Positions 39,659 to 49,835 of a stretch of 64,000 nt of DNA are shown piece by piece (the stretch's first letter is position 1; each line of letters begins with the position of its first letter). This DNA is from Entamoeba invadens IP1 (lineage: Eukaryota; Evosea; Mastigamoebida; Endamoebidae), in NCBI RefSeq assembly GCF_000330505.1, contig NW_004443615.1, forward strand, positions 472,646-536,645, given 5' to 3'. Position numbers and translations under genes: made by a program. The notes under the pieces were generated by a model. It did no database searches, was not told where the DNA came from, and saw only the letters and a program-made list of their open reading frames with translations.

Positions 39659-40417
39659 TTAATCCACAGTGTATAATACAGCTGTGGGACACTGAAACAC
39701 ACTTGTCAGTTGAGCATTGGGAAATTGGTTATTCCCCATTGCCATATAAAAACAAGGTGTGTCCATACTAAGTGAATTGGTTTGAACCGATGTATCGGTT
39801 TGTTTTTCATCTATACCAGAAGACTGTGTTTCTTGTGTATTAGAAACGCTAGAACTCTGTTGATAATCATAAAGGTTTTCGGGTTCAGTTATCAGTGTGT
39901 TGTAGAGTTGGCATATAGAAAGGTTATAAGGATCTAAAGTGGCCAAGTTTTGCCTTCTTGCGTAGTGTGTCTTAGGAAGTGTTCTGATAATGCCAATCAC
40001 ACCAACCCCAAATTCTTTGAACCCCTTCTCAGAAAATGGAACCATCCGTGCATACTTCACTTGTCCTATTTGTTTCTTGCTTGAGTGTGCCTTTCTTGCT
40101 TCAGAGCCCAATTCAAAAGTTTCAGCCAGCCATCTTGCAATAAAATTATATATTTGGGCGTCTTCATTCTTCTTGGTCTTTCTGTCCGCATCAACAATCC
40201 TTGCAAACGACGGAAACAACGAAGAAGATGCTATTGTGAGGTGGTCTGAGTTGATGAAACTTTTGTCCTTTAAAACAGGACACTTGATTCCAAAGGATGC
40301 ACCATAACAATTGGCAAGACCAATAAGTGCTGCATTACTTAAGTACTCACGCTGGGTGCTTTCTCTTTTAGAAATGGTATTTTTCTTTAAAAACGAGCAT
40401 GACTGAGACAATTCCAT
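39659..40417 (-). CDS. Unrecognised protein next to a transposon (252 residues)
   Basis: The frame is open from a TTG at 40513, but the first ATG is at 40417-40415, giving 252 residues. The first ~160 residues contain helical segments with aromatic and charged positions (S-F-A-R-I-V-D-A-D, F-I-A-R-W-L-A-E-T-F-E-L). The C-terminus is Ser/Gln/Thr-rich. No domain was recognised. The terminal inverted repeat of the transposon at 40495-42909 lies only about 80 bp upstream of the ATG and overlaps the open frame before it. The gene may have lost a 5' exon or its promoter to that insertion, or it may belong to a repeated family. Confidence in function is nil; confidence that the ORF is real is moderate. 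Confidence 0.45.
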   Translation of the reverse strand: MELSQSCSFLKKNTISKRESTQREYLSNAALIGLANCYGASFGIKCPVLKDKSFINSDHLTIASSSLFPSFARIVDADRKTKKNEDAQIYNFIARWLAETFELGSEARKAHSSKKQIGQVKYARMVPFSEKGFKEFGVGVIGIIRTLPKTHYARRQNLATLDPYNLSICQLYNTLITEPENLYDYQQSSSVSNTQETQSSGIDEKQTDTSVQTNSLSMDTPCFYMAMGNNQFPNAQLTSVFQCPTAVLYTVD

Positions 40418-40494
40418 CTGTGTCACTTTTTCAATGAGTTTCCAGTAACTCAAGTAGCTTTTTATTATACAGATAGAAGAAAAAAGAGATGACA

Positions 40495-42909
40495 AGGATA
40501 AAGTCGGTGACAAAAATTAATGTTTTATAAAACAAAATAACAAAAAAATCAAAATAAAAATTTGTAAAAACCTTTTTATTACATGGAAATTGAACCAACA
40601 CTACCTGTCAATCCTCTCGCCCCAAATGATGTTCATGTTGTTATGCCTTTGAAGCTCGCGGACATTCTTTCTTGTCGCTTTCTGGAGCAATTATCAGAAG
40701 ATTTGGGCTCTGGAAAAAGCAAAAAATTGATTAGAGGACTTATGAACTATGAAGAAATGACGCACAATGTTGAAAGTGTGAAAGAACAATTAAAAGAAGT
40801 CAATCAATCAAAAAATTCTCTTTAAAAGACGTTTTGAATGCACAATAAATATTGCAATTCTTTATATTTGATGAATTGTTTTTTCGCTTGGAAACCCGAA
40901 GGGAGCAAATAGCAACAGTCTTTTCAATTCTAAGAGGAGAGTCTTTTGTCATTTATAGATCAGTTGGAATTTTGTTCAATTCACATTTAAGTCTCATTCA
41001 AAAGGAAATTACCGAATACAAGAAAGAACAAACAACTGGAAGAAGGACAACAATGGGAAGACCGACATTCTTTGACAAAAGAACCAAATTTTTAGCTGAC
41101 GCATTTGTCAAATATTGCAATAATCAAAAATAGCTTTGACATTTGCAGCATTCTCTAAACTGGTTGAAAGAACAACTGGAACAACGTTTAAACCAGATAC
41201 AATGAGAAAGTGGGTTCTCAAAACGTTTGACCTCAAAACAATCGAAGGGAAACCGGAAGACATCGGACGATTATCAATAAACCCCGAGGACATCATAACG
41301 AATTACATGGAGATGGCAGACTTTAATGGTATAAATAGTGGTCTTGTCTTTAACAATGATGAAGTTGGTTTTCAAGACTTTTGCGACAAGAAAACCGTCA
41401 GAGTGCTTGTTCCCAAAAATGTTGACGTTGAAAGGATTAAGATTGGTGTTGGAAGAAGTGGTAAGAGATCCACTATTATCTGTATGATATGTTTGGATGG
41501 CACTACAGCGTGTCCCGGTGTTGTAGTGACCAATAAAATGCTTGATATTAAGCTGTTGTCAACGTTTTCTGATGCAACCTTTTTCACCAACAACACGGGA
41601 TTTGCAACCAAGGAAATCTTCTGCAACTGGATGATGAATGTAGTGGTTGAATACATCAAAGCCAAAAGAATTTTACTTCGACTTCCACCAGACGCGCCTG
41701 CACTGATCACCATCGATGATTTTTCTGGACACAATTACGATGAATTGAGTACACAATTGGCACAATCACACATCAAAATTCATAAGTATATACCACACTG
41801 TTCTCATTTGGTGCAACCCTTGGATCTGTGCCTTTTCTGTTCAGTGAAAAAACAATGTTCAAACAGAACTCCCCTTTTCAAAACCTCTGTTTCATCTTCT
41901 GAATTGACGAGATCGTTGCATCCAACAACACCTTCCACAGTCCCAATCGTTCCAAATACCTGATTAGAGCACAGAGGTGAGCAACAAGGAGTTGATCTCA
42001 ATGTTGCAATTCGAGAAATAATTGGTTATTTAGCAGATGCAAATAACGTGGCAACAGACGCAATTCGAGAGAGAGGACAGAGAATGGAAAGTGGGAAGAG
42101 ACTTACCAACACAATTACCACAATACTGTCAAGCATCGACAGAGCAGCAACACATGAGACCATTATCGCGTCGTTTCAGAGGGCAGGAATGGTTTCTCGT
42201 TATGTTGAAGGCGCTTTCCGCCTTTTCATTGATATAAAAAGTGCTTCTAGACTTGTTGAAGAATTTCAGACTTTTTTCCAGACAACAGTATTTCCCAACC
42301 AAACAACAATGACAAAACTCACAGCTCCCAACAACGACGTTAATGTCATTAACATCGCAGACCTTAACCCAAAGCAAAAAAGGATGACAAACAAAACAAA
42401 GGTCTGCCACATCAAAGCAATGGCAAGGTCCATTGTCCTCGATCCATCCAACGAAACCTTAAACGAACCCATTCTTTCAAGAATAGTAAGATTATACGGA
42501 GAACAACCCCATTCTAATGAACCTATGAGACTGTTCCCCATTACAATTTCCAACCAAACTCGTTGGAAACCTTTGAGCTCGATGACAGTGACTGGGAGGG
42601 TCTTAATTGAGTCTCTATTTTCTTTGAATCTCGGTTTTCCTTTTTTAAGTTCTTTTTTATTAAGATTGTTTTTTTTCTGAAAAGTTTGAATACACTTTTG
42701 CATTTTTTGTGTTATTAAAATTCTTGGTCTTTTTTTGCCTCAATTCTTTGGAAAACAACGAAAAAATAGCAAAAGTGTGTCGTCACCTACTTTACCTTTA
42801 CCATCCATTTATTGGGATTAATAACCCATACCAATAGAGAAAAAAACATTTAACTGGAAATATCCTCGAAATAAATGGGTTATTTATACTTTGTCACTGA
42901 CTTTATCCT
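40495..42909. mobile_element. Decayed Tc1/mariner-superfamily transposon TE2
   Basis: The ends are marked by AGGATAAAGTCGGTGACAAA (40495-40514) and its inverted match TTTGTCACTGACTTTATCCT (42890-42909), 19 of 20 identical by eye. The outermost bases and a TA duplication were not found, so the true ends may extend slightly. It contains a frameshifted, stop-interrupted transposase on the plus strand. A family-A MITE starts 12 bp beyond its right end. The GGATAAA/GGGACAAA spacing is reminiscent of the TE1 TIR, suggesting related elements. Confidence 0.6.
40583..42680 (+). pseudogene. Transposase pseudogene of TE2
   Basis: Four ORF fragments follow each other. The first (40583-40825, ATG start) and second (40852-41133) lie in different frames and the second begins after a degenerate junction. 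The second runs into the third at 41133-41136 with a one-base deficit in an A-run (N-N-Q-K then I-A-L-T-F). The third (41136-41963) continues in the same frame after an in-frame TGA at 41961-41963 to 42680. The catalytic core is legible: D in V-F-N-N-D-E-V-G-F, D in I-T-I-D-D-F-S-G-H, and D in H-C-S-H-L-V-Q-P-L-D, with 34 residues between the last two. This is a pogo-type DDD enzyme, now inactive unless the lesions are sequencing errors. The last residues before the stop (Phe/Leu-rich) are probably noncoding run-on. Confidence 0.75.
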
Positions 42910-42920
42910 CCATTTGTTGT

Positions 42921-43096
42921 TAGTCTAACAACGTTATCTGGTACCTTTTGGACCATAAAGATTGGAATATTTCGGGGAGCAGTCCCAAAAATCCATCCCA
43001 ATTGTTTCGGGTTTTTTCACGTTTTACCTAATGCCCGGTGTTTAGACCAAAATACAGCCATTAAATTTTGATCAGATAATGTTGTTAGACTGACTC
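42921..43096. repeat. MITE copy, family A (about 175 bp)
   Basis: The left end TAGTCTAACAACGTTATCTG starts at 42921. The right end, on the other strand from 43096, reads GAGTCAGTCTAACAACATTA. Over the aligned 20 bases the TIRs differ at about three positions. The interior (about 42941-43060) closely matches the copy at 9425-9621 in inverse orientation. No coding capacity. It sits between the right TIR of TE2 and another MITE. Confidence 0.75.
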
Positions 43097-43292
43097 TTGA
43101 GTCATTCTCTAAACGTTGTCCCTCAGTTTTTAGATATTAATAACTGGAATATATCGGGAAATTTTTCGAAACGCCAGAAAATCATTGTTTCAGTTTTTTA
43201 CCGTTTTAATGATTTATCACCTATTTCCCATTTTTTTAAAGAATTTTTTGTGTATTTTATGCTAAAGGGATAACGTTTAGAGAGTGACTCAA
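43097..43292. repeat. MITE copy, family A-related, abutting the previous one
   Basis: TIRs TTGAGTCATTCTCTAAACGT (from 43097) and, on the other strand, TTGAGTCACTCTCTAAACGT (from 43292) differ at one of the first 20 bases and continue with a TCCCT block. The interior contains a degenerate GGAATATATCGGG block similar to GGAATATTTCGGG in the neighbouring copy. The TIR shares GAGTCA with family A. The two elements touch head to tail, suggesting nested or tandem insertion. Confidence 0.75.
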
Positions 43293-43515
43293 CTAAACTT
43301 AAACTTTATAAGTTTTTCCTTTACTATAATTATTATAAAAAACTATGACAATAATAAATAAGAATTATTGATTGTTGAGGAATTATAATAAAATTAGAAA
43401 ATGAAATTTTTCATGAGGTTATAAAAAGAATTAAAATATAGGTAAGTTATAGTTATATGAGCTATTGGTTATATTAATAATATTGTTATTTATTTCCAAT
43501 AAAAAATATAAATAA

Positions 43516-45519
43516 TTAGTTACAGACAGACACACCTTTAGCCAATCCACACAAGTAAAGGTATTGTCCATATGGTATGTCATGTAACATTTCAGCGTTG
43601 TTCACACAACAGTTTTCACAAATTTCAATAGAGACGTTTTCAATTTTTAAAGGCAAATTGATAGATTTGAGGTGATTACATTGTCCGATTTCTAGGTCTT
43701 TCAACTTTTCTCCCGTGAAGAGTCGTTTCAATGTTGACAAACAGGCGAGTTGGAGTTTTGTAACATTTTGTGGGACTTTTATTTCTTCAAGATTCACTTT
43801 ACATAGAAATATATTTTCCAAGTCGTCATTTAAAGGGGGGACAGGAGAACTTGTGACAGACAGTTCCTTCAATTTGAGTGTTGGGAATGCGTCTTTTGCG
43901 ACACAATTTCTCAACACGAGTTGTGTTAAATGCTTGCAGTTATCCAGACAATGTGGGAACAAAGAACATCTACTCAATGACAATTCGACAACAGTAGTTA
44001 CCATTTCTGACACTTCATTTCCAAAAATAGTTGCAGATATCACGTCGCACAGTTTTGGAATTTTCGACGCAAATGGGATTTCAATATTTATCGTCTTGTG
44101 TGGCAACACTATCTTATCACAGTTATTGAAACCGAGATATTTCACGTTTTCAGGAACAACAACTTCGCAATCTATGTACGCCAAAACAAGTTTAATGATA
44201 TTACTTGGTAGTTCTGGTATAAGTTCCATATGTTTAATAATAAGACTTTCCATTTGTATGGGAAATCCAGCAATATGATTCACGTTTTCAAGTATTGCTC
44301 TCTTCAATGTGCATATCATGGGGATGTCTACTTTAACATTTCGAATTTCACAGTTGCACAAATTGGTGAGCGGTGTGGTCGTGAGACTTTTCCGTGCAAA
44401 ATTGGGTAAATTCACCAAGACCAAATTCCTCAAAACTTCGGGGAAGTTCATTGAAACCAAATTTGTTGCTTGGACAACAGTAAGTCCGGTGACACTTTCT
44501 GGTACAAACAAGAAATTTTCCAAGTCACAGAATATCATATTCAACTCGAGTAAATTGGGTAACACTGGAAATGTAAATTGTGGTGTTCCAACAGTCAAAG
44601 AGAGAAGACTTGTTGGGAGGAGAACATCAAGTTTTGGAAATTCTGCACATGGGATCACCAATGAGTAAAGTTCGATGTCTCGCAAGTCCAAGTCGATTTG
44701 GTCTTCGTCAATTGATGTTGGACCAAATTGGAAAAATGGGACATCATATGAGTCTACCATTCTCTTAAACCGCTCGATATTTTCAGTAGTAGGAAAGTCG
44801 ATAGGAACAACTAAGTGATACTTATAAGGGACAAGAAATGCTCGTTCTTTAATTAATGAGATGTGGAGTTTGTTGAAACAACACACTACTTGTATTGTTT
44901 TATCAATCGAGCGCAATAGGGCCAAACTCAACTCTTCAACCTCATCGATGAAATACACCACAAACTTTGTGAGAAACTTAAAATTGTCTTTGAGTGAATT
45001 CACAAATTGTACAATTTGTTTTGTACATTGTGCTGGAGTGAAAATTGTTAATTCGAATTTATGTGGGAGGTGTTGTGGAATGATATAGTCGAAGGAAAAG
45101 TCGCTTGAAATTCTAAGAACAAGTGATTTTAGGTGTTGCATATTTGGTAAACAAGTGAAGTGTTCACAAAATGATGTACTGTCTAAAGACACGTCTAAAG
45201 CTGATACTTTGCTTGCTATGTAATTTAAGTAACTTTTTGTATTGTTATTTAATTCGTTACACTGAGTTTTGATATTATTAATACGCTGAATATGTTTGTG
45301 GTACTTCGACAAAAATTCGAGAGGTGCTTGAATAGTTTCCATATGTTGAATGACTTGAATGAACTTGAATAATGACTTCTCATCGAGACAAGTTGGATTA
45401 GTCAAGAAAAAGTTTTCAATGCAAGTGTTGTGTGAGACAAGAACTAAATTTTTAATATCATCAAATGATTGAAAATAATATGCTACATTCAGTAAAAAGC
45501 ACTTTTCTAGTCTTGACAT
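43516..45519 (-). CDS. Leucine-rich-repeat-like Entamoeba protein
   Basis: The product is 667 residues from the ATG at 45519-45517, intronless. The N-terminus (M-S-R-L-E-K-C-F-L-L-N-V-A-Y-Y-F-Q-S-F-D-D-I-K-N-L-V-L-V-S) follows a helix pattern found at the start of many Entamoeba LRR/BspA-type proteins, where an F-box-like segment precedes the repeats. From about residue 90 onward the sequence has irregular LRR-like units with repeated V-L-x-L-x-N-x-x and C-x-x-L spacing, with Cys at recurring positions. Such proteins usually form curved binding surfaces for protein partners. No signal peptide, so it is probably cytosolic. The partner and function are unknown. Confidence 0.7.
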   Translation of the reverse strand: MSRLEKCFLLNVAYYFQSFDDIKNLVLVSHNTCIENFFLTNPTCLDEKSLFKFIQVIQHMETIQAPLEFLSKYHKHIQRINNIKTQCNELNNNTKSYLNYIASKVSALDVSLDSTSFCEHFTCLPNMQHLKSLVLRISSDFSFDYIIPQHLPHKFELTIFTPAQCTKQIVQFVNSLKDNFKFLTKFVVYFIDEVEELSLALLRSIDKTIQVVCCFNKLHISLIKERAFLVPYKYHLVVPIDFPTTENIERFKRMVDSYDVPFFQFGPTSIDEDQIDLDLRDIELYSLVIPCAEFPKLDVLLPTSLLSLTVGTPQFTFPVLPNLLELNMIFCDLENFLFVPESVTGLTVVQATNLVSMNFPEVLRNLVLVNLPNFARKSLTTTPLTNLCNCEIRNVKVDIPMICTLKRAILENVNHIAGFPIQMESLIIKHMELIPELPSNIIKLVLAYIDCEVVVPENVKYLGFNNCDKIVLPHKTINIEIPFASKIPKLCDVISATIFGNEVSEMVTTVVELSLSRCSLFPHCLDNCKHLTQLVLRNCVAKDAFPTLKLKELSVTSSPVPPLNDDLENIFLCKVNLEEIKVPQNVTKLQLACLSTLKRLFTGEKLKDLEIGQCNHLKSINLPLKIENVSIEICENCCVNNAEMLHDIPYGQYLYLCGLAKGVSVCN

Positions 45520-45608
45520 GGTGTATTGTGATTTATATTTTACAGTTATAACTTCTTTACTTTTCGATTTAAAAACTCGTTAAAAATCAATTATCAACAA
45601 CACAACAT

Positions 45609-45833
45609 TTAGTCCTTCTTGATAGTTTTACGCTTTTTAACAAGCAAAAGCCCACACTTGAAACAGACTACAAGTATTATAAGAACACCTATTATAAGAA
45701 GCGTCACACCCACCCAAAAAGTTTTGTCAACAGACTCTCCAACATTTAAAAGTCCACCCTTTTTGTTATTGTAGTCATTTTTCACACGAAAAGCCACTGT
45801 CAAAACAATAAGAAGGGAAATTGTGAACAGCAT
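45609..45833 (-). CDS. Small type I membrane protein
   Basis: The product is 74 residues from the ATG at 45833-45831. Residues 1-15 form a short signal peptide or first membrane helix (M-L-F-T-I-S-L-L-I-V-L-T-V-A-F). A second hydrophobic segment is at about 41-58 (V-G-V-T-L-L-I-I-G-V-L-I-I-L-V-V). The short cytosolic tail is strongly basic (K-K-R-K-T-I-K-K-D). The predicted topology is a short lumenal or extracellular loop with a cytosolic dilysine-like tail, K-K-x-x at -4 being close to an ER-retrieval pattern. No homologue was recognised. It is 89 bp from the LRR gene, in the same orientation. Confidence 0.6.
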   Translation of the reverse strand: MLFTISLLIVLTVAFRVKNDYNNKKGGLLNVGESVDKTFWVGVTLLIIGVLIILVVCFKCGLLLVKKRKTIKKD

Positions 45834-47271
45834 TTTCTTTTAGAGTTTTTAAGTCTTTAACATCACCAAAGACTTGAAAATCAATTAATTCCATTCATCA
45901 TTTTTTGTTTTTCATTTGTTATTGTTAAAAAATAAAAATTTATTTATATTATTAAAACAAAACTATTCAAATAATATTGTTTATATTGGAACGTAAATTT
46001 ACTCCCAAAATTAAATCTTAATAAAATTTAAAAATTATAAACCGGTAAAATTCGTTATGGAAAAAGGATGAAAATTTTAAAACAAAATTGAATAATACAA
46101 CAAAAACAGGCTGCAACTTTGGAAATTTGTTTTTTGTCAACTAGTAAAAACATAAATAAAAAATAAAATTATTTTGATAAATTATATTATTATAAATATA
46201 AAAACTATAATTGTTATAATTAATTGTATAGAAAAACAAAACAACAATTATTTGGTAAGGAAGCTAAAAAAAGAAATACAAAAATGGCAGTGCCATTTAT
46301 CTTTTCCATATTATTTTCAGGCTTTTTAAAGTCTGTTTTATTTGCTTTATCACATTTGATAAAAACTAATCCACTAACTGTCAATAAAATATAAGATGAT
46401 CCATTAATTAAATAATAGTAAATTTTTATTTATATATAGTTTTAGAGTAAACAAATTTTAAAACATTTTAAAAAAAATGATTCATAAAAAACGTTAATTT
46501 TGATATTTTGTGAACAAAATTATATTTTTTTCTTGTTTTATATAGAACAATTATATTATAATGATATATATACTATTAGTATATCCTTATTATTTTTATA
46601 AGGATTTGGTGGGAATGTTATTTCAAGCGGTTATGTTTCTAAGTAATTGTAAACCATTAATATAGCGTTATGAACTTAACGAGGAGTTCCTTCAGTTTTT
46701 AGAATCAAAAAACCCGAAATAGATAAAATATACAAAAACATGCAGACAAATTCTAAAATATAGTAAAGTAACAATAGACATTATGGTACAGTAATTTGAA
46801 ATGATTTTCTTTGAGCACAGCAATTTTCGAAAAGAGAAATGGAAGCAAAAAGAGCTGACTTCCGCTTTGAAAATATAAATTGTGTTTTTGAATTCATTTG
46901 CGGCGGTATAAAGTCATTGAATAGGATCTGCCCACACTGTTAAGCCGTAATCCCATCAATATACACAAAATCCAACTAAAATAAACAAGAAAATTCAAAA
47001 ATGCCAAAAGAATCGAATTATTTGCATACTCCAGCCGGAATCTTCTAAACCCACCCGAACACTCTAAAAAGAAGAGGCCTTCATAATAATTAAAATCAAA
47101 AATAGTACAAATCAATGGATAATAGAACGAAACGACGTATTTAAACGGGACATTTGGACACGACAAAAAGAGTTAAGTATTTTATAATTTTCTTTGTTTG
47201 AAAAGTCTCAAACGTTCACATAGCTTTGAATACTTTTTGAATAACTAGAATATCAGATCTCTTCAGTCGCC
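45834..47271. other. Long AT-rich spacer
   Basis: About 1.4 kb without a coding ORF; the 90-codon minus ORF at 46894-47166 starts only at TTG and is hydrophobic in a spacer-like way. Near 46329 the plus strand reads AAAGTCTGTTTTATTT, a weak echo of the family-B TIR, without a partner. Confidence 0.45.
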
Positions 47272-47611
47272 ATGATATCCGTCTCACAGTCCCTTGCTAA
47301 GCCAATCCCACAACAGAAATTCGTGTATGAGAGGTTTGTTCTCCACCACTCAAACAAAGACGTTTGAAGTAACAACTAGTGCTTCTTCATCTCTTATGTC
47401 CACTGAGAACTCTTACAGTTCAATGGCGACCGGTCTCTCCTTTTATCAAAACTACGGACAACAAACACAACACGAATGTATCGTCCCGCCACGAAACGAG
47501 AATCCCATCCCGTATGATTTTAACTTCGACTGCGGAAGTTATGACTCCAACGCAGGATCCTTTGTCAATGGATTTGTCCCTTTTCACAACGATAAAGGAA
47601 TGGCATTTTGA
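47272..47611 (+). CDS. Small hypothetical protein, two exons
   Basis: Exon 1 is 47272-47333 from the ATG at 47272, and exon 2 is 47380-47611. The 46-nt intron 47334-47379 starts GTTTGT and ends CTAG, and the phases agree. The product is 97 residues: M-I-S-V-S-Q-S-L-A-K-P-I-P-Q-Q-K-F... followed by a Ser/Tyr/Asn-rich region. Without splicing the frame opens only at a TTG. The protein is polar and probably disordered, with no recognised family. The consistent phase and the clean intron signals are the main support. Confidence 0.55.
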
Positions 47612-48027
47612 CATCACTCTGTATCTAATTTTTATTAACTCCTCTTTACTTGGTTTATTATATCCATCATTACTTAATGGGCATTTTCTTTCTTAGTCTT
47701 CCATGTATGCTCAAAAGTAGAGACTGGTGTTATGTGTTGTGATGTATTTGCCACAATTTATAAATAACTATTTATAAATTCAGAATAAACCATTTAATTC
47801 TAGTTTATAAATGATTATTTTACCATATTTAGTATAAAAAAAAGTTGAGTTCTTTCAATTTTGTCGATCAAGTTGATCATTGAAGTAAAATGAAAACAAG
47901 ATTAAAAAAATTACATAATTGTGAATAATATTTTTTGCTTATTTAACTTAAAATTTTGTTATTGTGTTAGAAAAAAGAAGTAATATAATTGTTATAAATA
48001 AACTAATAATAAATATAAAACAAGAAG
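47612..48027. other. Convergent intergenic spacer
   Basis: AT-rich 3' flanks of two convergent genes, no feature recognised. Confidence 0.5.
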
Positions 48028-49731
48028 TTACATTTCGACATGGCATTGTCGAAAAATCTCCAAGAGTTCAACATAGTCGTCTCGTTGGAATTTCGATGGA
48101 TTCGAAAAGATGACACTTCTCAAGTCTCCTCTTACACAAAACGCGCCAAAAAACCGTTTCAAGTTGTCATCAGTACATTGAGTAAACGTCTGCGTCTTAT
48201 TGATGACCCACCCTGTTTCAGCAATCCGCTGTTTTTTAAGAAAAGAGTACACATCTTTGTTCACGCCAACAAACTTGACTGATATAACCTTAAGACCGTC
48301 AGTGAGTAATTCGAAGTTCTCAAAGTAATGCATGAAGAGCAAATCGACGTTCATACCAACGTTCTTGATAAACACTATATTTGACTTGATATGTGATAAG
48401 TCGGCTTGAATGATGCAATACGTCATTATCATTGGAAACAAATTGTCGTTCTCAAATTTCTCGCCAAGGTAATAACAAAACTGTTCAACGACCTTCATAG
48501 CACAAAACACACAAACTGCTTTCCCACTTGCTGTTCGAACAGTATCTATTTTCCTCAGTAATTTCACTACAAATGGTACTATCACATTGAACGAATCTAA
48601 TGGCCCTAAATACCCATAGTCTCGTGGTGTAAAATACAAGTGCTCCGAGCACGTCGTCTGATACAAACAGTCATGCACTTCACAATCGAACACATCGACC
48701 TTTTCAAGTGCAAGGATCGATGGCGGCCAAAAGCACCGATACAGTTTCGCAACTAAGAAGTCATCCAAACAACTCTGAAACGCCAATTTATTGAAACCCG
48801 CATCATCGTTCCACATCACATCATTCTTAACAAGTTCAGTCATTTCCTCCAAAAATTCGGTTAAGAGGAGCCGTCGGTCTCGAAGTGATTTGTTTTCGAC
48901 TAACCCCGGGAAGTTGGTGATGAATTGCATCATTCTCTTGACAATATGTAACGAGTCGTTGTACGACATTTTCGAATAGAATTTGGCGATGTCCATCTCC
49001 GTTTGTCGCAACGATTGCATGCGATTCTCAGAGAAGTCCAAATGAAAGTATTTTGGAAATCGCCCCGAATGAACCATCTCGTCCTTCTCCTCCTCCGCCT
49101 CAATGCATGGAAGTAATTTCCTGATTTGTACAAAGCACGTCTCAAGCTCCATAAACTGCTTGAATAACGAGAAGCTTGGCGGTGAAGTCATTTGGACGGG
49201 TTTGACCTTCCAGTTCCAAGGCACTTCATTCTCGCAAATAGGAAATTTGATGAAGAGTGTCATCACCTTAAAATTACCATGAGAGAAGTAGTCCAGTCTT
49301 GAGACTTGTGTAGAAAAGATGGGGAAAAGTTCATTGACAGACTTCATTTTAAAGTTGAGTAAATCAGCGTCATGTTCGTCGCGATAAGGACTCGCAAAGA
49401 CACAAACTTTTTGCCCATTGAATTTGCCACAGATTCCATTGAGTGACACAAATTGGAAATTGGGTGATATGTAAATGATATGTGAGAGTAAAAAAGTGTT
49501 CGTGATAGGGATATCCTTTAACAATATAGCTGGTGGTAAGAGTATATACATTCTATTGTGAATGACATAGTCGAGTAAATTAACGTGTTTTTTAAGAGCC
49601 TCGATCACGGGATGATTCATATCAATTGACTCTCTAGAGACCGTTGGGGACTCTTTTGTTTGTGGAGTACTTGTCCATCCACCAAAAGACTTAACGACTG
49701 AAAGAGTGGAGTGTGCTTGTTTGCGAAACAT
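48028..49731 (-). CDS. VPS9-domain protein (putative Rab5-type GEF)
   Basis: The product is 567 residues from the ATG at 49731-49729. The N-terminal ~200 residues have an unassigned globular pattern with several aromatic blocks. From about residue 330 the sequence shows the VPS9 signature. L-D-D-F-L-V-A-K-L-Y is followed by a segment rich in hydrophobic helices ending in N-D-N-L-F-P-M-I-M-T-Y-C-I-I-Q-A-D, corresponding to the family's D-D-L-L-P-x-x-x-Y-x-x-x-x-A block. N-I-V-F-I-K-N-V and a later F-E-N-F-E-L-L match the trailing Y-x-x-x-F block. VPS9 proteins activate Rab5-family GTPases in early endocytosis and phagosome maturation. The domain fit is by eye, and a divergent copy is expected in Entamoeba. 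Intronless. Confidence 0.6.
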   Translation of the reverse strand: MFRKQAHSTLSVVKSFGGWTSTPQTKESPTVSRESIDMNHPVIEALKKHVNLLDYVIHNRMYILLPPAILLKDIPITNTFLLSHIIYISPNFQFVSLNGICGKFNGQKVCVFASPYRDEHDADLLNFKMKSVNELFPIFSTQVSRLDYFSHGNFKVMTLFIKFPICENEVPWNWKVKPVQMTSPPSFSLFKQFMELETCFVQIRKLLPCIEAEEEKDEMVHSGRFPKYFHLDFSENRMQSLRQTEMDIAKFYSKMSYNDSLHIVKRMMQFITNFPGLVENKSLRDRRLLLTEFLEEMTELVKNDVMWNDDAGFNKLAFQSCLDDFLVAKLYRCFWPPSILALEKVDVFDCEVHDCLYQTTCSEHLYFTPRDYGYLGPLDSFNVIVPFVVKLLRKIDTVRTASGKAVCVFCAMKVVEQFCYYLGEKFENDNLFPMIMTYCIIQADLSHIKSNIVFIKNVGMNVDLLFMHYFENFELLTDGLKVISVKFVGVNKDVYSFLKKQRIAETGWVINKTQTFTQCTDDNLKRFFGAFCVRGDLRSVIFSNPSKFQRDDYVELLEIFRQCHVEM

Positions 49732-49835
49732 AGTAACACTACTAATTAATATTTAGTTATTTATAAGTTCAGTTTTTGGTCGTATCAAAAAGTGTTATCC
49801 AACGTGTTTTGAAAAGAATTCAAAAAATGAATTTC

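Noticed and set aside
46894..47166. 90-codon minus ORF between 45.8 and 47.2 kb
   Set aside because: It begins only at a TTG and has no ATG at its head; hydrophobicity matches spacer translations elsewhere.
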